From positions 291,001 through 355,000 of the forward strand of contig CALYLO010000009.1 in the NCBI GenBank assembly GCA_944800085.1: a stretch of 64,000 bases of DNA. The letters run 5' to 3'. A model generated the notes under the pieces. The model made no database searches. It was not told the DNA's origin and saw nothing but the letters and a program-made list of their open reading frames with translations. A program made the position numbers and the translations under genes. Position 1 is the stretch's first letter. Each line of letters opens with the position of its first letter. Of the stretch, positions 8,747-17,165 are shown one piece after another. This stretch comes from Paenibacillus melissococcoides. Its GTDB lineage: Bacteria > Bacillota > Bacilli > Paenibacillales > Paenibacillaceae.

Positions 8747-9060
8747 CGCTATCCCAAGCAGTCAGGTGAACGTAGGAGATGTGTCTTGCCTCGCTATCCC
8801 AAGCAGTAAGGTGAGCGTAGCAGGTGTCTCTTACCTCTTATCGTCGCTATCCCAATTAGCCAGGTAAATGTTCATGTGACTGGCCTATTAGTGCCACTAT
8901 CTCAACTAGTCAGATGAAAGCAGCGGGGTAGGGTCATAGCTGACCGAATGGGATAGCGATCAAAAGGAACAGAGTAGCGCATACCTGCCGGATTGGGATA
9001 GCGATCAAAAGGAACCGGAGTAGAGCATATCTGACGGAATGGGATAACGATCAAAAGGAG
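8747..9060. repeat. Two opposed arrays of degenerate 45-53 nt tandem repeats
   Basis: The left arm has four units starting with CGCTATCCCAA or a variant at 8747, 8792, 8845 and 8895. The right arm has three units in the opposite orientation, TGGGATAGCGATCAAAAGG, at 8949, 8994 and 9040. Read on the minus strand, right-arm units also start CGCTATCCCA and share a CAGGT motif with the left arm, so both arms belong to one family. Related text recurs at 47921-48052. There are no coding signs. It fills most of the 588-nt gap between the hydrolase and the ABC ATPase genes. Confidence 0.75.
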
Positions 9061-9228
9061 CATAGTCAAGACTTCCGAAAACGAATATCCGCAATTAGAC
9101 CGAGGTCTATTCGCGTCAAGTGAATAAGATGACATTTGTCATACGGACATCATGACAGTCCATACTAACCGGCCCAGCTCGCGATCTTTAAGAAAAGGGA
9201 TAGAAGCAAGAAGTAAGGGGGACACAAG

Positions 9229-10023
9229 GTGGATGCAGTGATTCAGATGCGCAATGTCACGAAAAGGTTCAAGAATAAAACGGCGGTGAACGGGGTGTCG
9301 CTGGACATTATGCGAGGTTCCGTTGTTGCCATCCTGGGGCCGAACGGCGCAGGGAAGACGACGACGATTTCGATGCTTCTTGGCTTGATGGAGCCGACCG
9401 AAGGAACGGTCAAGCTGTTCGGCAAGGACCCGAATCATCTGCAAGTAAGGCAGCGGATTGGCGCTATGCTGCAGGACGTCAGTATCATCGACCGGCTGAA
9501 GGTGCATGAGGTCATCGAGATGTTCCGCAGCTATTTTCCGAAGCCGCTGGCGACGGAGCGGCTGATCGAGCTGACCGGCTTGAGCAAGCCGGAGCTCGAA
9601 ATGTATGCGGAGAAGCTGTCCGGCGGGCAGAAGCGCAGAGTGGGCTTCGCGCTGGCGCTGGCCGGTAACCCGGACCTGGTCTTCTTCGACGAGCCGACGG
9701 TAGGTATGGACGTGGCAGCGCGGCGCCGCTTCTGGGAACAGGTTCGTGTGCTGGTATTCGAAGGCAAGACGGTGCTGTTCACGACGCATTATTTGCAGGA
9801 AGCGGATGATGCGGCCGACCGGATTATTTTATTCCATCAGGGGGAGATTGTGGAGGACGGCAAGCCCGAAGAGATTAAAGCGCGGCTCCTGAAAAAATCC
9901 GTCTCTTTCCGGCTCGAAGGAGATACGGCGGCAGCTCCCACGACCAATATTAAAGTGTATGGAGGAAAGAAGGTCAGAGGTACCCTGATCATCTGTTATC
10001 GTATCCCAAGACAAAGCATATGA
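9229..10023 (+). CDS. ABC transporter ATP-binding protein, C-terminus replaced, no permease
   Basis: A complete nucleotide-binding domain of the drug/Nod-type ABC-2 exporter class. It has Walker A GPNGAGKTTT (near residue 38), signature LSGGQKRRVG, Walker B DLVFFDEPTVGMD and the switch His in FTTHYLQEADDAADR. Relatives are usually about 300 residues. Here similarity fades after about residue 240, and the tail (VYGGKKVRGTLIICYRIPRQSI) looks like out-of-family sequence read to the next stop. No permease gene follows, so the transporter operon has been cut. The start is GTG, with AAGGGGG upstream. The ATPase may still fold but has no visible partner. Confidence 0.75.
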   Translation: MDAVIQMRNVTKRFKNKTAVNGVSLDIMRGSVVAILGPNGAGKTTTISMLLGLMEPTEGTVKLFGKDPNHLQVRQRIGAMLQDVSIIDRLKVHEVIEMFRSYFPKPLATERLIELTGLSKPELEMYAEKLSGGQKRRVGFALALAGNPDLVFFDEPTVGMDVAARRRFWEQVRVLVFEGKTVLFTTHYLQEADDAADRIILFHQGEIVEDGKPEEIKARLLKKSVSFRLEGDTAAAPTTNIKVYGGKKVRGTLIICYRIPRQSI

Positions 10024-10225
10024 GCTTTTATGGAGCAATCATATACTCCCATTAACAGGCTACTTTGTTCATGGGCAGATAGAGAAGGTTTGGAAGAGTG
10101 AACTACAGTTAGCTGAAGTAAATAACACATCATTTAAGGTTGTTGTATTTGAAAAGGATTATTGCCAAGCATTGCGGATGCTAGCTGGAGCCAGATTGTT
10201 CAATTCACTCTACGTACAAGGCTGA
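9989..10225 (+). other. Unrecognised 78-codon open frame, likely a gene remnant
   Basis: This frame has no start codon and overlaps the end of the ATPase gene. It reads SSVIVSQDKAYELLWSNHI, then PLTGYFVHGQIEKVW, and ends LFNSLYVQG. Composition and hydrophobic patterning look like real protein. Just after its stop another frame continues with MSACKSYEGDMFPDGFDEK. The stretch is poorer in G+C than its neighbours. I take it as the 3' part of a foreign or deleted gene; I do not recognise the family. Confidence 0.4.
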
Positions 10226-10723
10226 TGTCTGCCTGCAAGTCATATGAAGGGGATATGTTCCCAGATGGCTTTGACGAGAAGAGTATATATGCTGTGAATA
10301 CGTAGATGATGATTTTCGTAAGCATTTTAGGATGGTAGCTGTACGCCCTCCGCTTGAATAAGCTGAGGCAAAGATTTGATCATCCAGAAGGTTAACCGCT
10401 TAATTGGCGGTACGAACGAGGTGATGTGCAGGGATATCTTCTTCCAAATCCATTGGTTCCAAAAGCCATTGAAAAATGACGAGGGGCAGCCCTTCTCTAA
10501 AAATGTAAAACAAAAAGAAACTGTTCTTCAGTAAAATGGAAGTGCGACAGTGACCGTCGCCACGGAACCGGTTTAGAGTTGCCGCCGGCTCATCCGACTG
10601 CCGTTGCTGGCATGCTCCGAACGCGGTGCGGTCCGCCGCGTTCGGAGCATCTGCTCTGGCCATAGTCGGTGGTCCTAAGAGAAAATAAAGTACTAGACTC
10701 AGTAGAGGTGATGTCCTTCGGGT
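10226..10723. other. Gap without a supported gene
   Basis: The first 100 nt carry a few more broken codon stretches in line with the remnant before it. A minus-strand frame at 10400-10663 has no ribosome site and an arginine-rich, low-complexity look, so I do not call it. The only clear structure is the long hairpin at 10612-10650. Confidence 0.5.
10612..10650. repeat. 15-bp perfect hairpin
   Basis: ATGCTCCGAACGCGG (10612-10626) and its exact reverse complement (10636-10650) flank a 9-nt loop. No T-run follows, so it is not a standard terminator. It stands in DNA with no clear gene, near the junction between decayed sequence and the SLH gene. Confidence 0.7.
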
Positions 10724-13396
10724 TTAAGGGTACACCTGATTTGGACGTACTTGATCCCAAACTTCGAAACCATCCTCATCTCTGTGATATTCATGATGAT
10801 TCGTAGCTTCCAGCACGTCCGTGTAGTACCACTTGTCCGGCGTGTTGTCCGGCCACTGCTTCGCATCCTTGTGAATGCCGTCTGTCTTCACCTTCCGGTT
10901 TAAAACGTTGTTGATGAAGGACATGGCTTCCACACGGGAAATGTACTGGTTCGGCTTGAACGTTCCGTCTGGATAGCCTTTAATCCAGCCTTTGTTAGCT
11001 GCTGATACGATATATTTTTCTGCCCAATGTCGGCTAATGTCGGTAAACATATCGTTCTTCTGCTCATCCAGCTTGTCGAAGCGTGATGCGATGGTGGCAA
11101 ATTCCGCTCTCGTAATGGAACGTTCCGGCTTGAAGTTTCCGTCTGGATACCCCGTGATAATGCCAGCATTTTCCATCGTGGAGATATGTTTGTTCGACCA
11201 GCGCTTGCTGTCGACATCCCCATACGAATTGCTGCCTTTCATGTAGTTGCTGCGGGTCTCATCCTTCATCAGCCGGTAGAAGATAACAGCAACTTCCTCG
11301 CGGCTGATAAGGTTCTCCGGCTTAATCGTTCCATCCAGATAACCGTTAATGTAATTGTAGTGATTCTCCATTTCCAGCGGAATTAGTGGTGATTGCGGTC
11401 CCCGAAGCGGCGGATTGACTAGTTTGATCGGGTTGGGCGTTACTGTTGTGGTCGAGCCGCCCGAGTTTCCCGTTTCAGGATTTCCCGGCTCAGGATTGGT
11501 CGTATTTTTCGTGTAGTAGAAAATACACTCTTGCCCTTCGCCAGTCGTAAAGGTATAGGTGTAACTTGCCTTCACAGGTGTATACCCGGATACCGATATA
11601 GCCGAAAGAGCTACCTCTTCGCCAGCTTTTCCGCTCTTCGTCATTGATTCTGCCAGTTGCTTGCCTGTGCCTTGCTCCAAATACTTCACGGTGACACGTT
11701 GTTCTACATTAGATGTATCCTTGGTGTAGTGAATCTCCAGTACCTGATTCGGTTCACTCGTGAAGGTATAAGGATATATGGATTGCTCAGGGTGATATAC
11801 CGCTCCGTTCACGGTAATTGATGTCGGTCTAACATTAAAATGCTCACCCGTTCTGCCCTGAACACTTGTCGACTCCTTCACCGGTTGCTCTGTTTCCTTA
11901 TCCAGATGCTCAATGGTGAGTTGCTGTATATCATACGGGACACTCTTGATGTAATGGAACGTATATTCCTGATGCGGATTAGTGGTCACCCTATATTCGT
12001 GATTAAAATTCTGAGGTATGTACACTGCGTCCGACACAGTAATCTGATGGGAAGTCAGCGTGAGAATGTCACCCGCTTTCCCCTTATGGAAAGTTGGGGC
12101 TTGCAGTACTGCATTCGTCTTACGGTCCACGTAGTTCACTTTTACGGTATGTTCCGTTGAAGCATTTTTTGTGTAATAGAAGATATGCTCCTGGTTGCCT
12201 GCAGCCGTGAATTTGTAGTTCACTTTGCTCGGCTCCACTTTACTATATCCAGGCACTTCATCTGCAGACAGTTCAACCGTTTCTCCCGCTCTGCCTATCA
12301 CTACTTTCGACGGCTGCACCTCTTCCGTCGTTCCTGCTTCATAATACTTCACGGTTACATTTCGCTCAGTGTCGACCAGATTAAATTTGTGCAAATAGGT
12401 TCCTGAAGATATTGAATAAAATGTATAGTTCTCAGGTTTTTCATAAGTACCGTGTGCATTATCAAAGAAAGCATTATAGTATATATTTTCTATCCCCAGA
12501 TATTCCGTTGCTCGAATCCCGCTCACAGTGATCCCCTTCTCGTTAATCTTAAGACGATTTTGTGGTATCGGCACGTAATTAAGGGCTAGATAAGTTGTAC
12601 TAGGGGATGTTGATTGGGTAAACGGAGGCTGATATCCGTCAAAGTTCGTCAATCTGTTTGGCATAATATCAAATGGAATAAACAGAGACTCGTCAGCCGC
12701 ATTATATCCTAGAAAAGTACGGTCCAGATCGGTGACAGGCTCTAAGCGGCCAATGTTTTGACCAAAAGCAGCCAATTGGTTCAGCTCGGGAAACTGAACA
12801 ATAGACTGAAAATCAGAAATCCCGCAAAATTGAACATTTAATGCCTTTAAGTTTTGAAGCGAAGACAAAGGTGTGATGTCCGTAATATTTATATTTTCGT
12901 CCAAATTAATAAATTTTAGATTAGGCAGTTGATTAAATTTGTAAAGAGCGTTATTATCCAACGACGTATTAGTAAAAGATAAACTCTCCAAGGATGTTAA
13001 ATTACTAAGATCTGGAATTACTTCAATATTTATACGATCAATAGCTAAATTTAGCAAATTTTTAGCTTGTTCTATTCCCGTCAAATCGTGAATTGGTTCC
13101 ACTACTGCATTGTTGATTACAATCACGGATGTTACAGTTTCAATTTCTTCTCTAGTAATTACGCTATCGGGGTCTCTCGCCGGATCAATCGAACGATTTA
13201 GTACTTTTCTTAAATAGTCATCAGGAATATGGATAATGTCATCTTTGTCTTTACCTGTTGATTTTCCAGATGGTTGTACTTGGAGGTTCAGATTAGGCTT
13301 CACATACGCAGCAGCAGGATTAAGGAAATTAATACACAATAGGATAGCCACAATAAGCAATAGTATTCGTGTAGTTGATTTCATCCTAAACATCAT
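10724..13396 (-). CDS. S-layer-anchored surface protein with internalin-like LRRs and MucBP repeats
   Basis: An 890-residue exported protein. It has a signal peptide (about 1-30, hydrophobic run ILLLIVAILLCINFL), a leucine-rich repeat region (about 95-235, for example NLTSLESLSFTNTSL and LSSLQNLKALNV) and four MucBP-like repeats of about 70 residues (about 345-635). The repeats show the pattern VTVKYYEAGT ... IFYYTK. A linker follows, then three SLH domains (about 680-880; INGYLDGTIKP, ITGYPDGNFKP, IKGYPDGTFKP). The SLH domains hold it to the cell wall, while LRR plus MucBP parts suggest binding to host glycoprotein or mucin. Its DNA is clearly poorer in G+C than flanking genes, a sign of transfer. 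Two or three Met codons compete at the start. Confidence 0.88.
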   Translation of the reverse strand: MMFRMKSTTRILLLIVAILLCINFLNPAAAYVKPNLNLQVQPSGKSTGKDKDDIIHIPDDYLRKVLNRSIDPARDPDSVITREEIETVTSVIVINNAVVEPIHDLTGIEQAKNLLNLAIDRINIEVIPDLSNLTSLESLSFTNTSLDNNALYKFNQLPNLKFINLDENINITDITPLSSLQNLKALNVQFCGISDFQSIVQFPELNQLAAFGQNIGRLEPVTDLDRTFLGYNAADESLFIPFDIMPNRLTNFDGYQPPFTQSTSPSTTYLALNYVPIPQNRLKINEKGITVSGIRATEYLGIENIYYNAFFDNAHGTYEKPENYTFYSISSGTYLHKFNLVDTERNVTVKYYEAGTTEEVQPSKVVIGRAGETVELSADEVPGYSKVEPSKVNYKFTAAGNQEHIFYYTKNASTEHTVKVNYVDRKTNAVLQAPTFHKGKAGDILTLTSHQITVSDAVYIPQNFNHEYRVTTNPHQEYTFHYIKSVPYDIQQLTIEHLDKETEQPVKESTSVQGRTGEHFNVRPTSITVNGAVYHPEQSIYPYTFTSEPNQVLEIHYTKDTSNVEQRVTVKYLEQGTGKQLAESMTKSGKAGEEVALSAISVSGYTPVKASYTYTFTTGEGQECIFYYTKNTTNPEPGNPETGNSGGSTTTVTPNPIKLVNPPLRGPQSPLIPLEMENHYNYINGYLDGTIKPENLISREEVAVIFYRLMKDETRSNYMKGSNSYGDVDSKRWSNKHISTMENAGIITGYPDGNFKPERSITRAEFATIASRFDKLDEQKNDMFTDISRHWAEKYIVSAANKGWIKGYPDGTFKPNQYISRVEAMSFINNVLNRKVKTDGIHKDAKQWPDNTPDKWYYTDVLEATNHHEYHRDEDGFEVWDQVRPNQVYP

Positions 13397-13618
13397 CCTT
13401 CAACTTAAGTGTAGTCTCCAAAATCCCAATAAAGTGAATGAGCATTCGTGCCCCCTTTCTCGTAGTTTTTCAGAGCATTAGAGCTTTGATGTGAGCCCTA
13501 AAGCTGCTGTTCATTAATAACTCCATGCTCCCCAACTTTCTATCTTATGTTACAACACTATTAAGTTACTCATTTAGGAATACTCGATAAATGATAAAAG
13601 TCACTTTTTTACCATTGG

Positions 13619-13876
13619 TCAACATGGCAGCTTGCCTGGGATGTACAACTCACCATCAAGGATGAGTCCCGGGAAGATCGAAAGATGTTCGGACAAGTGA
13701 GGAACCCTATCCGTCTTCTCCATAGGTATTCCGACCACATCACTAATTTGTCGCGAAAAAAATCTCCCCAAGATTGACAGGTAGTGAGAACCGTCCCACT
13801 TCTCCTCAGCAATATAGTTAAAATCGTTAAGGAAGGCTTCCAGTTTTGCTCCATCCTTCACAGCAGTGCCTCCCAT
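13619..13876 (-). pseudogene. Truncated phage-type ATP-dependent DNA ligase
   Basis: An 85-codon frame holds the start of the adenylation domain. EEKWDGSHY carries the K-x-D-G nucleophile motif, and GLILDGELYIPG is the next conserved motif. The frame stops there, whereas such ligases have 270 residues or more, so most of the gene is lost. A better ribosome site (AAGGAGG) lies upstream before another ATG in a different frame, so a shift near the start is also likely. It is the last recognisable piece of the phage module before the SLH gene. Confidence 0.65.
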
Positions 13877-13957
13877 AGGTAATACATGGTTGGTCCAACG
13901 GGTAATCTCTCATCAAAATAACCTCCTTGAGTTAAGTTCTTTTCTTAGGGCAAACGT

Positions 13958-14149
13958 TTAGCACTTTTCGGGATTTATTCCCGTTAAGTTCAAGCCACGA
14001 AGCACACTTGCTTTCCAGGTACCATCTGCAGTCGCGGCATATATGCTGAACAACATTCTGACACCTCATTGGAACAATATCCTGATAGCGAGGACTTTCT
14101 CCTCGCCGCGAACCCGCATCTTACGGCACTTATCGAAGTAGTCAGCCAT
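13958..14149 (-). pseudogene. Two short phage-module frames, unrecognised
   Basis: Frame 14149-14066 reads MADYFDKCRKMRVRGEEK and stops after 27 codons. Frame 14056-13958 reads MLFSIYAATADGTWKASVL and stops after 32. Both lie in the gene order of the replication module and look like pieces of small phage proteins. Function cannot be assigned. Confidence 0.35.
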
Positions 14150-14166
14150 TGCAAGCAACATTAATT

Positions 14167-14422
14167 TTATGGTGCATGTGGTACCTCAATCTTAAGGACG
14201 CTAAAAGCTACTAGGTTTAATACCAAGTCTGCGCCGTGTTCTTGCTCGATGAGATCAAATGCATCCTCTGTTGCGCCCACAATCTCTTTATCAGAAGTAA
14301 ACTCCCTGGTTACTATCTCATCCCGTGTACCAGCAATCAGTACCGCAGCCACCCATGATACCCACCTTGTGGCAATCGCTCGTACTGACTCTGCCATACA
14401 GGGCTTCTTCAATCGGATTCAC
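14167..14422 (-). pseudogene. Small phage-module protein, frameshifted
   Basis: The start is a GTG overlapping the previous stop (GTGA). The first frame reads VNPIEEALYGRVSTSDCHK and on to CWYTG, then hits TGA. The reading continues one base over as RDEIVTREFTSDKEIV to a stop at 14167. Together this would be about 85 residues. The break falls at ACACGGGATGAG, a G-run where one base gained or lost restores the frame. Family unknown. Confidence 0.55.
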
Positions 14423-14696
14423 TCCCCATCTCTCTCCTCTTGAGCAATAAGCTCGATATCTCGAACTTCTGATAAATCAATGATGTGTGCAATACCGTCC
14501 ATGTCTTCCAATGTGATGGCTTTGCCCTCGTTCTTGTGCTTTATAAAAAGCCTACGGTACTCTTGTTTGACCTCATTGACAGTTAGAGGGATTTCACGGA
14601 CAACCTTCTCAGTCTCGGGTTCTCTTCACCCCAAGTCACGGTCTTCTTCTTGCCATTTCCCTTGAAGTAGAAATGAGCCGTGAGCTGTGCATTCAT
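14419..14696 (-). pseudogene. Small phage-module protein, frameshifted
   Basis: It starts after AAGGAGGT with MNAQLTAHFYFKGNGKKK and TVTWGEENP. It then shifts into the frame ETEKVVREIPLTVNEVKQEY, which goes on with ITLEDMDGIAHIIDLSEVRD to the stop. The combined protein would be about 90 residues. The shift is a single base in GAAGAGAACCC. It is probably a small accessory protein of the replication module. Confidence 0.55.
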
Positions 14697-14770
14697 CAGG
14701 TAGTACCTCCTTAAAAAATAAATTAGCTCCCTAATTCCTCTATACGAGGCAGGGAGCCGCCAATTAAGAG

Positions 14771-15811
14771 CTAGAAAACCATTTCTTCTTTTGTTGTTTC
14801 TTCCCAAATGCCAGTGTAGATCAGTACGAATGAATACATCTTCATCCTTTTTGCCGCCACGGTTCTTCTTAAGAGACAGCTTGAAAATGTCGTCAATCTT
14901 ACGGAGGGTGATTACTTTAAGGTCATACAACTGTCAAGCACAATCAACCCAGGCCGCTCGGATTCAATAATTGCCCGAATATCCATCGGAGTAAACGGTT
15001 TACCTTGGTTGGAATCCTGTGAAAGGATAACCAGACGCTGATCTTTCTTCGCGAGCTCCTGAGTGTATTCACGGTAGAGCTCGTGATCGGTCAGTCTCCC
15101 TTCGTTCAAGGCACGGTTACTAAAAATGTGCCCTAAAAGTATCCATACGGTACGCGACCTCAAGCTCAGGCATCTCCGTGCTCAGGTAGATTATCGGGTC
15201 ATTAATATTTGCTTGAACAAAGGATAGCCATGCGACATAAGCGAAGAACTCCCCCACCCATGACTTACCTTCATTAGTCCGACCTGCAACCAGAACAAGG
15301 TCATCGTTCTTCCAGCCGCCTGTCAGCTCATCCAAGCCCTTAATACCCGTGGTTGCCCCTGATAGACCAGTTTGACCGTGTTTCTCCATGTACTTCTTGT
15401 AGCGATCATCTGCGTGTTTAGTCCATTCGTAATGCCCTAAGCTCCCAGTGAACTTCTTGAGCATTACATCGAGATCGTTCCGTATCTTCCACATGGCTTC
15501 AAGAGTCTTACCCTCATTTGTCATGTTCGCGTTCTCTACGAGAACAGGACGGTAATCCATGTGCGCCCGCTGTTCCCTTTGTACGTTTACGCAATAGTCA
15601 ACAGGGTCTAAATCCTTCGGAACACGGAAGTCCTCAAACTCTACCGCCGCCGTTTCGATAGTCGGCATCAGACCGTTCATATCGTTACGAAAGTCTTCAA
15701 ACCAAACAACTACATCCTGAAGGGCAATGATGTAGGTATACCATGATTCCGCATGAAGTATGGGTCTTTGCTGATAAACCAGTGGTTAATGTACGTCAGT
15801 TCTTCAAGCAC
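14771..15811 (-). pseudogene. DnaB-like replicative helicase, several frameshifts
   Basis: The start is GTG at 15811 with AAGGAGGT upstream. Sequence from the different frames joins into one protein: LEELTYINHWFISKDPYF, then DVVVWFEDFRNDMNGL, the RecA-type core with Walker A LVAGRTNEGKSW and IIYLSTEMPELEVAYRMD, then SNRALNEGRLTDHELY and LYDLKVITLRKIDDIFK. Shifts occur near 15745, 15140 (five T instead of four in CATTTTTAGTAAC), 14930 and 14810. Phage DnaB-type helicases unwind DNA at the phage fork. With at least four shifts it cannot make a working helicase unless the sequence is wrong in all of them. Confidence 0.75.
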
Positions 15812-16490
15812 GTTTGATGACCTCCTTAACGGATGCCTTCCTTCTGTCGAGCCCCTCGACCTGAATACCAACGCAGTCGGACATTAATCGGGATACGGGT
15901 TCGCTTACCTAGCACTTCCTCATGAGAAAGTGCTTTGGAATCAAAGTTTGACGTGAAGATTGTTGCCCGCCCTTCATTAAATCGCTCGTTGACGATTAGG
16001 TATGTCTGCTCAGCGTTGTGCCCGCGCCGCCATCATCTAATAGAAGAAACGGAACTTCTTTAATCGCCACAACACGCTTTTGAACTGATTCTTCATCCCT
16101 ACGGTAACGTAGATCGTCCATCAGATCGGAGTAACTGACAAATAACGCGAGTGGTTCTCAAAGTCGAACTTTGCTGTCATGCACGTCTTGTAGATGTATT
16201 GATTAAGGAGCATAGCAGCATTGAACGTCTTTCCCGTTCCCGCTCCACTGTTCTAAAAGAAGAAGTTGGTGCCGTTTTCCTCCTCTTCCTCAATGATGTT
16301 TCCAACATAGTCTGTTAGTCCTTCGTAGATGTAGCGATTGTCATCATCCACTTCATAATTGTAGACATTAGCCTTTAAATACTTTGTCGGGATCTCCGAC
16401 AGCTTCAAGGCTTTATCCAACCTGAACTTTGGATTACACGAATCAAGGTACTCAGGGGTTTCCTGAGTACCTTTTGCAGAAAGGTCTCGC
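15804..16490 (-). pseudogene. AAA+ helicase loader (DnaC/DnaI-like), interrupted
   Basis: Readable pieces in order are LKLSEIPTKYLKANVYNYE, a TAG stop right before the Walker A motif NSGAGTGKTF, then FDFENHSRYLSVT. The next frame gives YSDLMDDLRYRRDEESVQK with Walker B VPFLLLDDGG, then another gives TIFTSNFDSKALSHEEV and GIQVEGLDRRKASVKEV. Gene order loader then helicase on the same strand, with the helicase GTG overlapping the loader stop, is typical of phage replication modules. At least one nonsense codon and three shifts disable it. Confidence 0.7.
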
Positions 16491-16526
16491 TAAGCACTCT
16501 CACATTCCTTGTAAGGGGCCTTCATG

Positions 16527-16884
16527 CCATCACTCGCGTGCGGGCCCGCTCGCTTAAGTCGCGTACGGAGGCTGCCGCCAGCTTCAGGCGCCGCTCTCTT
16601 TGCTCACCGGGTATCGGCTCGAAGCTCGGATGAATGACGACTACCTAAAGATGTCCCACGGGTTCCCGAACGGCAGATGAACCGACCAGATCTCGATGCC
16701 GGCCATCCCGGCGGTGCTGGTAACGTGTGAGCATGGCGGGAGTAAGTGCTTCCTCTGGAGGGATAGAGTTATCCAGATTCAGTTCAATACAAGCGATGCC
16801 TGCTTCTTTTAACTGCAGAAGCGATCCCGATTCCTTGTCGTACCAATACGTGCCCAGCTTCCATGGAGAGTGGGCTTCGGACAT
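16527..16884 (-). pseudogene. Sugar phosphate isomerase/epimerase fragment
   Basis: It starts at ATG 16884 after GGAGGCGA. The first frame gives WKLGTYWYDKESGSLLQLKE and ALTPAMLTRYQH. One shift later the reading is AGIEIWSVHLPFGNPWDIF, and a further shift gives VVVIHPSFEPIPGEQRERRL. These match the first 110 residues or so of xylose-isomerase-like TIM barrel proteins. The gene ends abruptly where the phage module begins, so an insertion or deletion cut it. It is divergent from the FAD oxidoreductase gene, with which it may once have worked. Confidence 0.65.
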
Positions 16885-17165
16885 AGGCTGCTCGCCTCCA
16901 ATACGATGGGGATGGTTGCATCGGAACTTTTCCCTCACTCTATCATTGCAATCGGAAGGTGTAAATAAGGCCGGACTCCCTCTCCAAAACGGTGAGGGTG
17001 TCGAATTTCCTCCGGCTTTTATATCGATTTTTTGTAGGATTCGAGAATCCGGCAGCGGGTAAAAAATAGAAGGACTTTATTTTTGCATTGGAAGCAGGAG
17101 AGAAATGGGACGGAAGGATGTGTTATAGTATACATGAATTTAACATCAAAGGGAGGGATTAGGAA

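Noticed and set aside
8747..9060. Tandem repeats as a CRISPR array
   Set aside because: Repeat units diverge throughout, there are no constant repeats with unique spacers, the orientation flips midway, and no cas gene is near.
10612..10650. Rho-independent terminator
   Set aside because: The stem is strong but no T-run follows on either strand.
10400..10663. 87-codon minus frame
   Set aside because: No ribosome site and no protein-like features; it contains the 15-bp hairpin.
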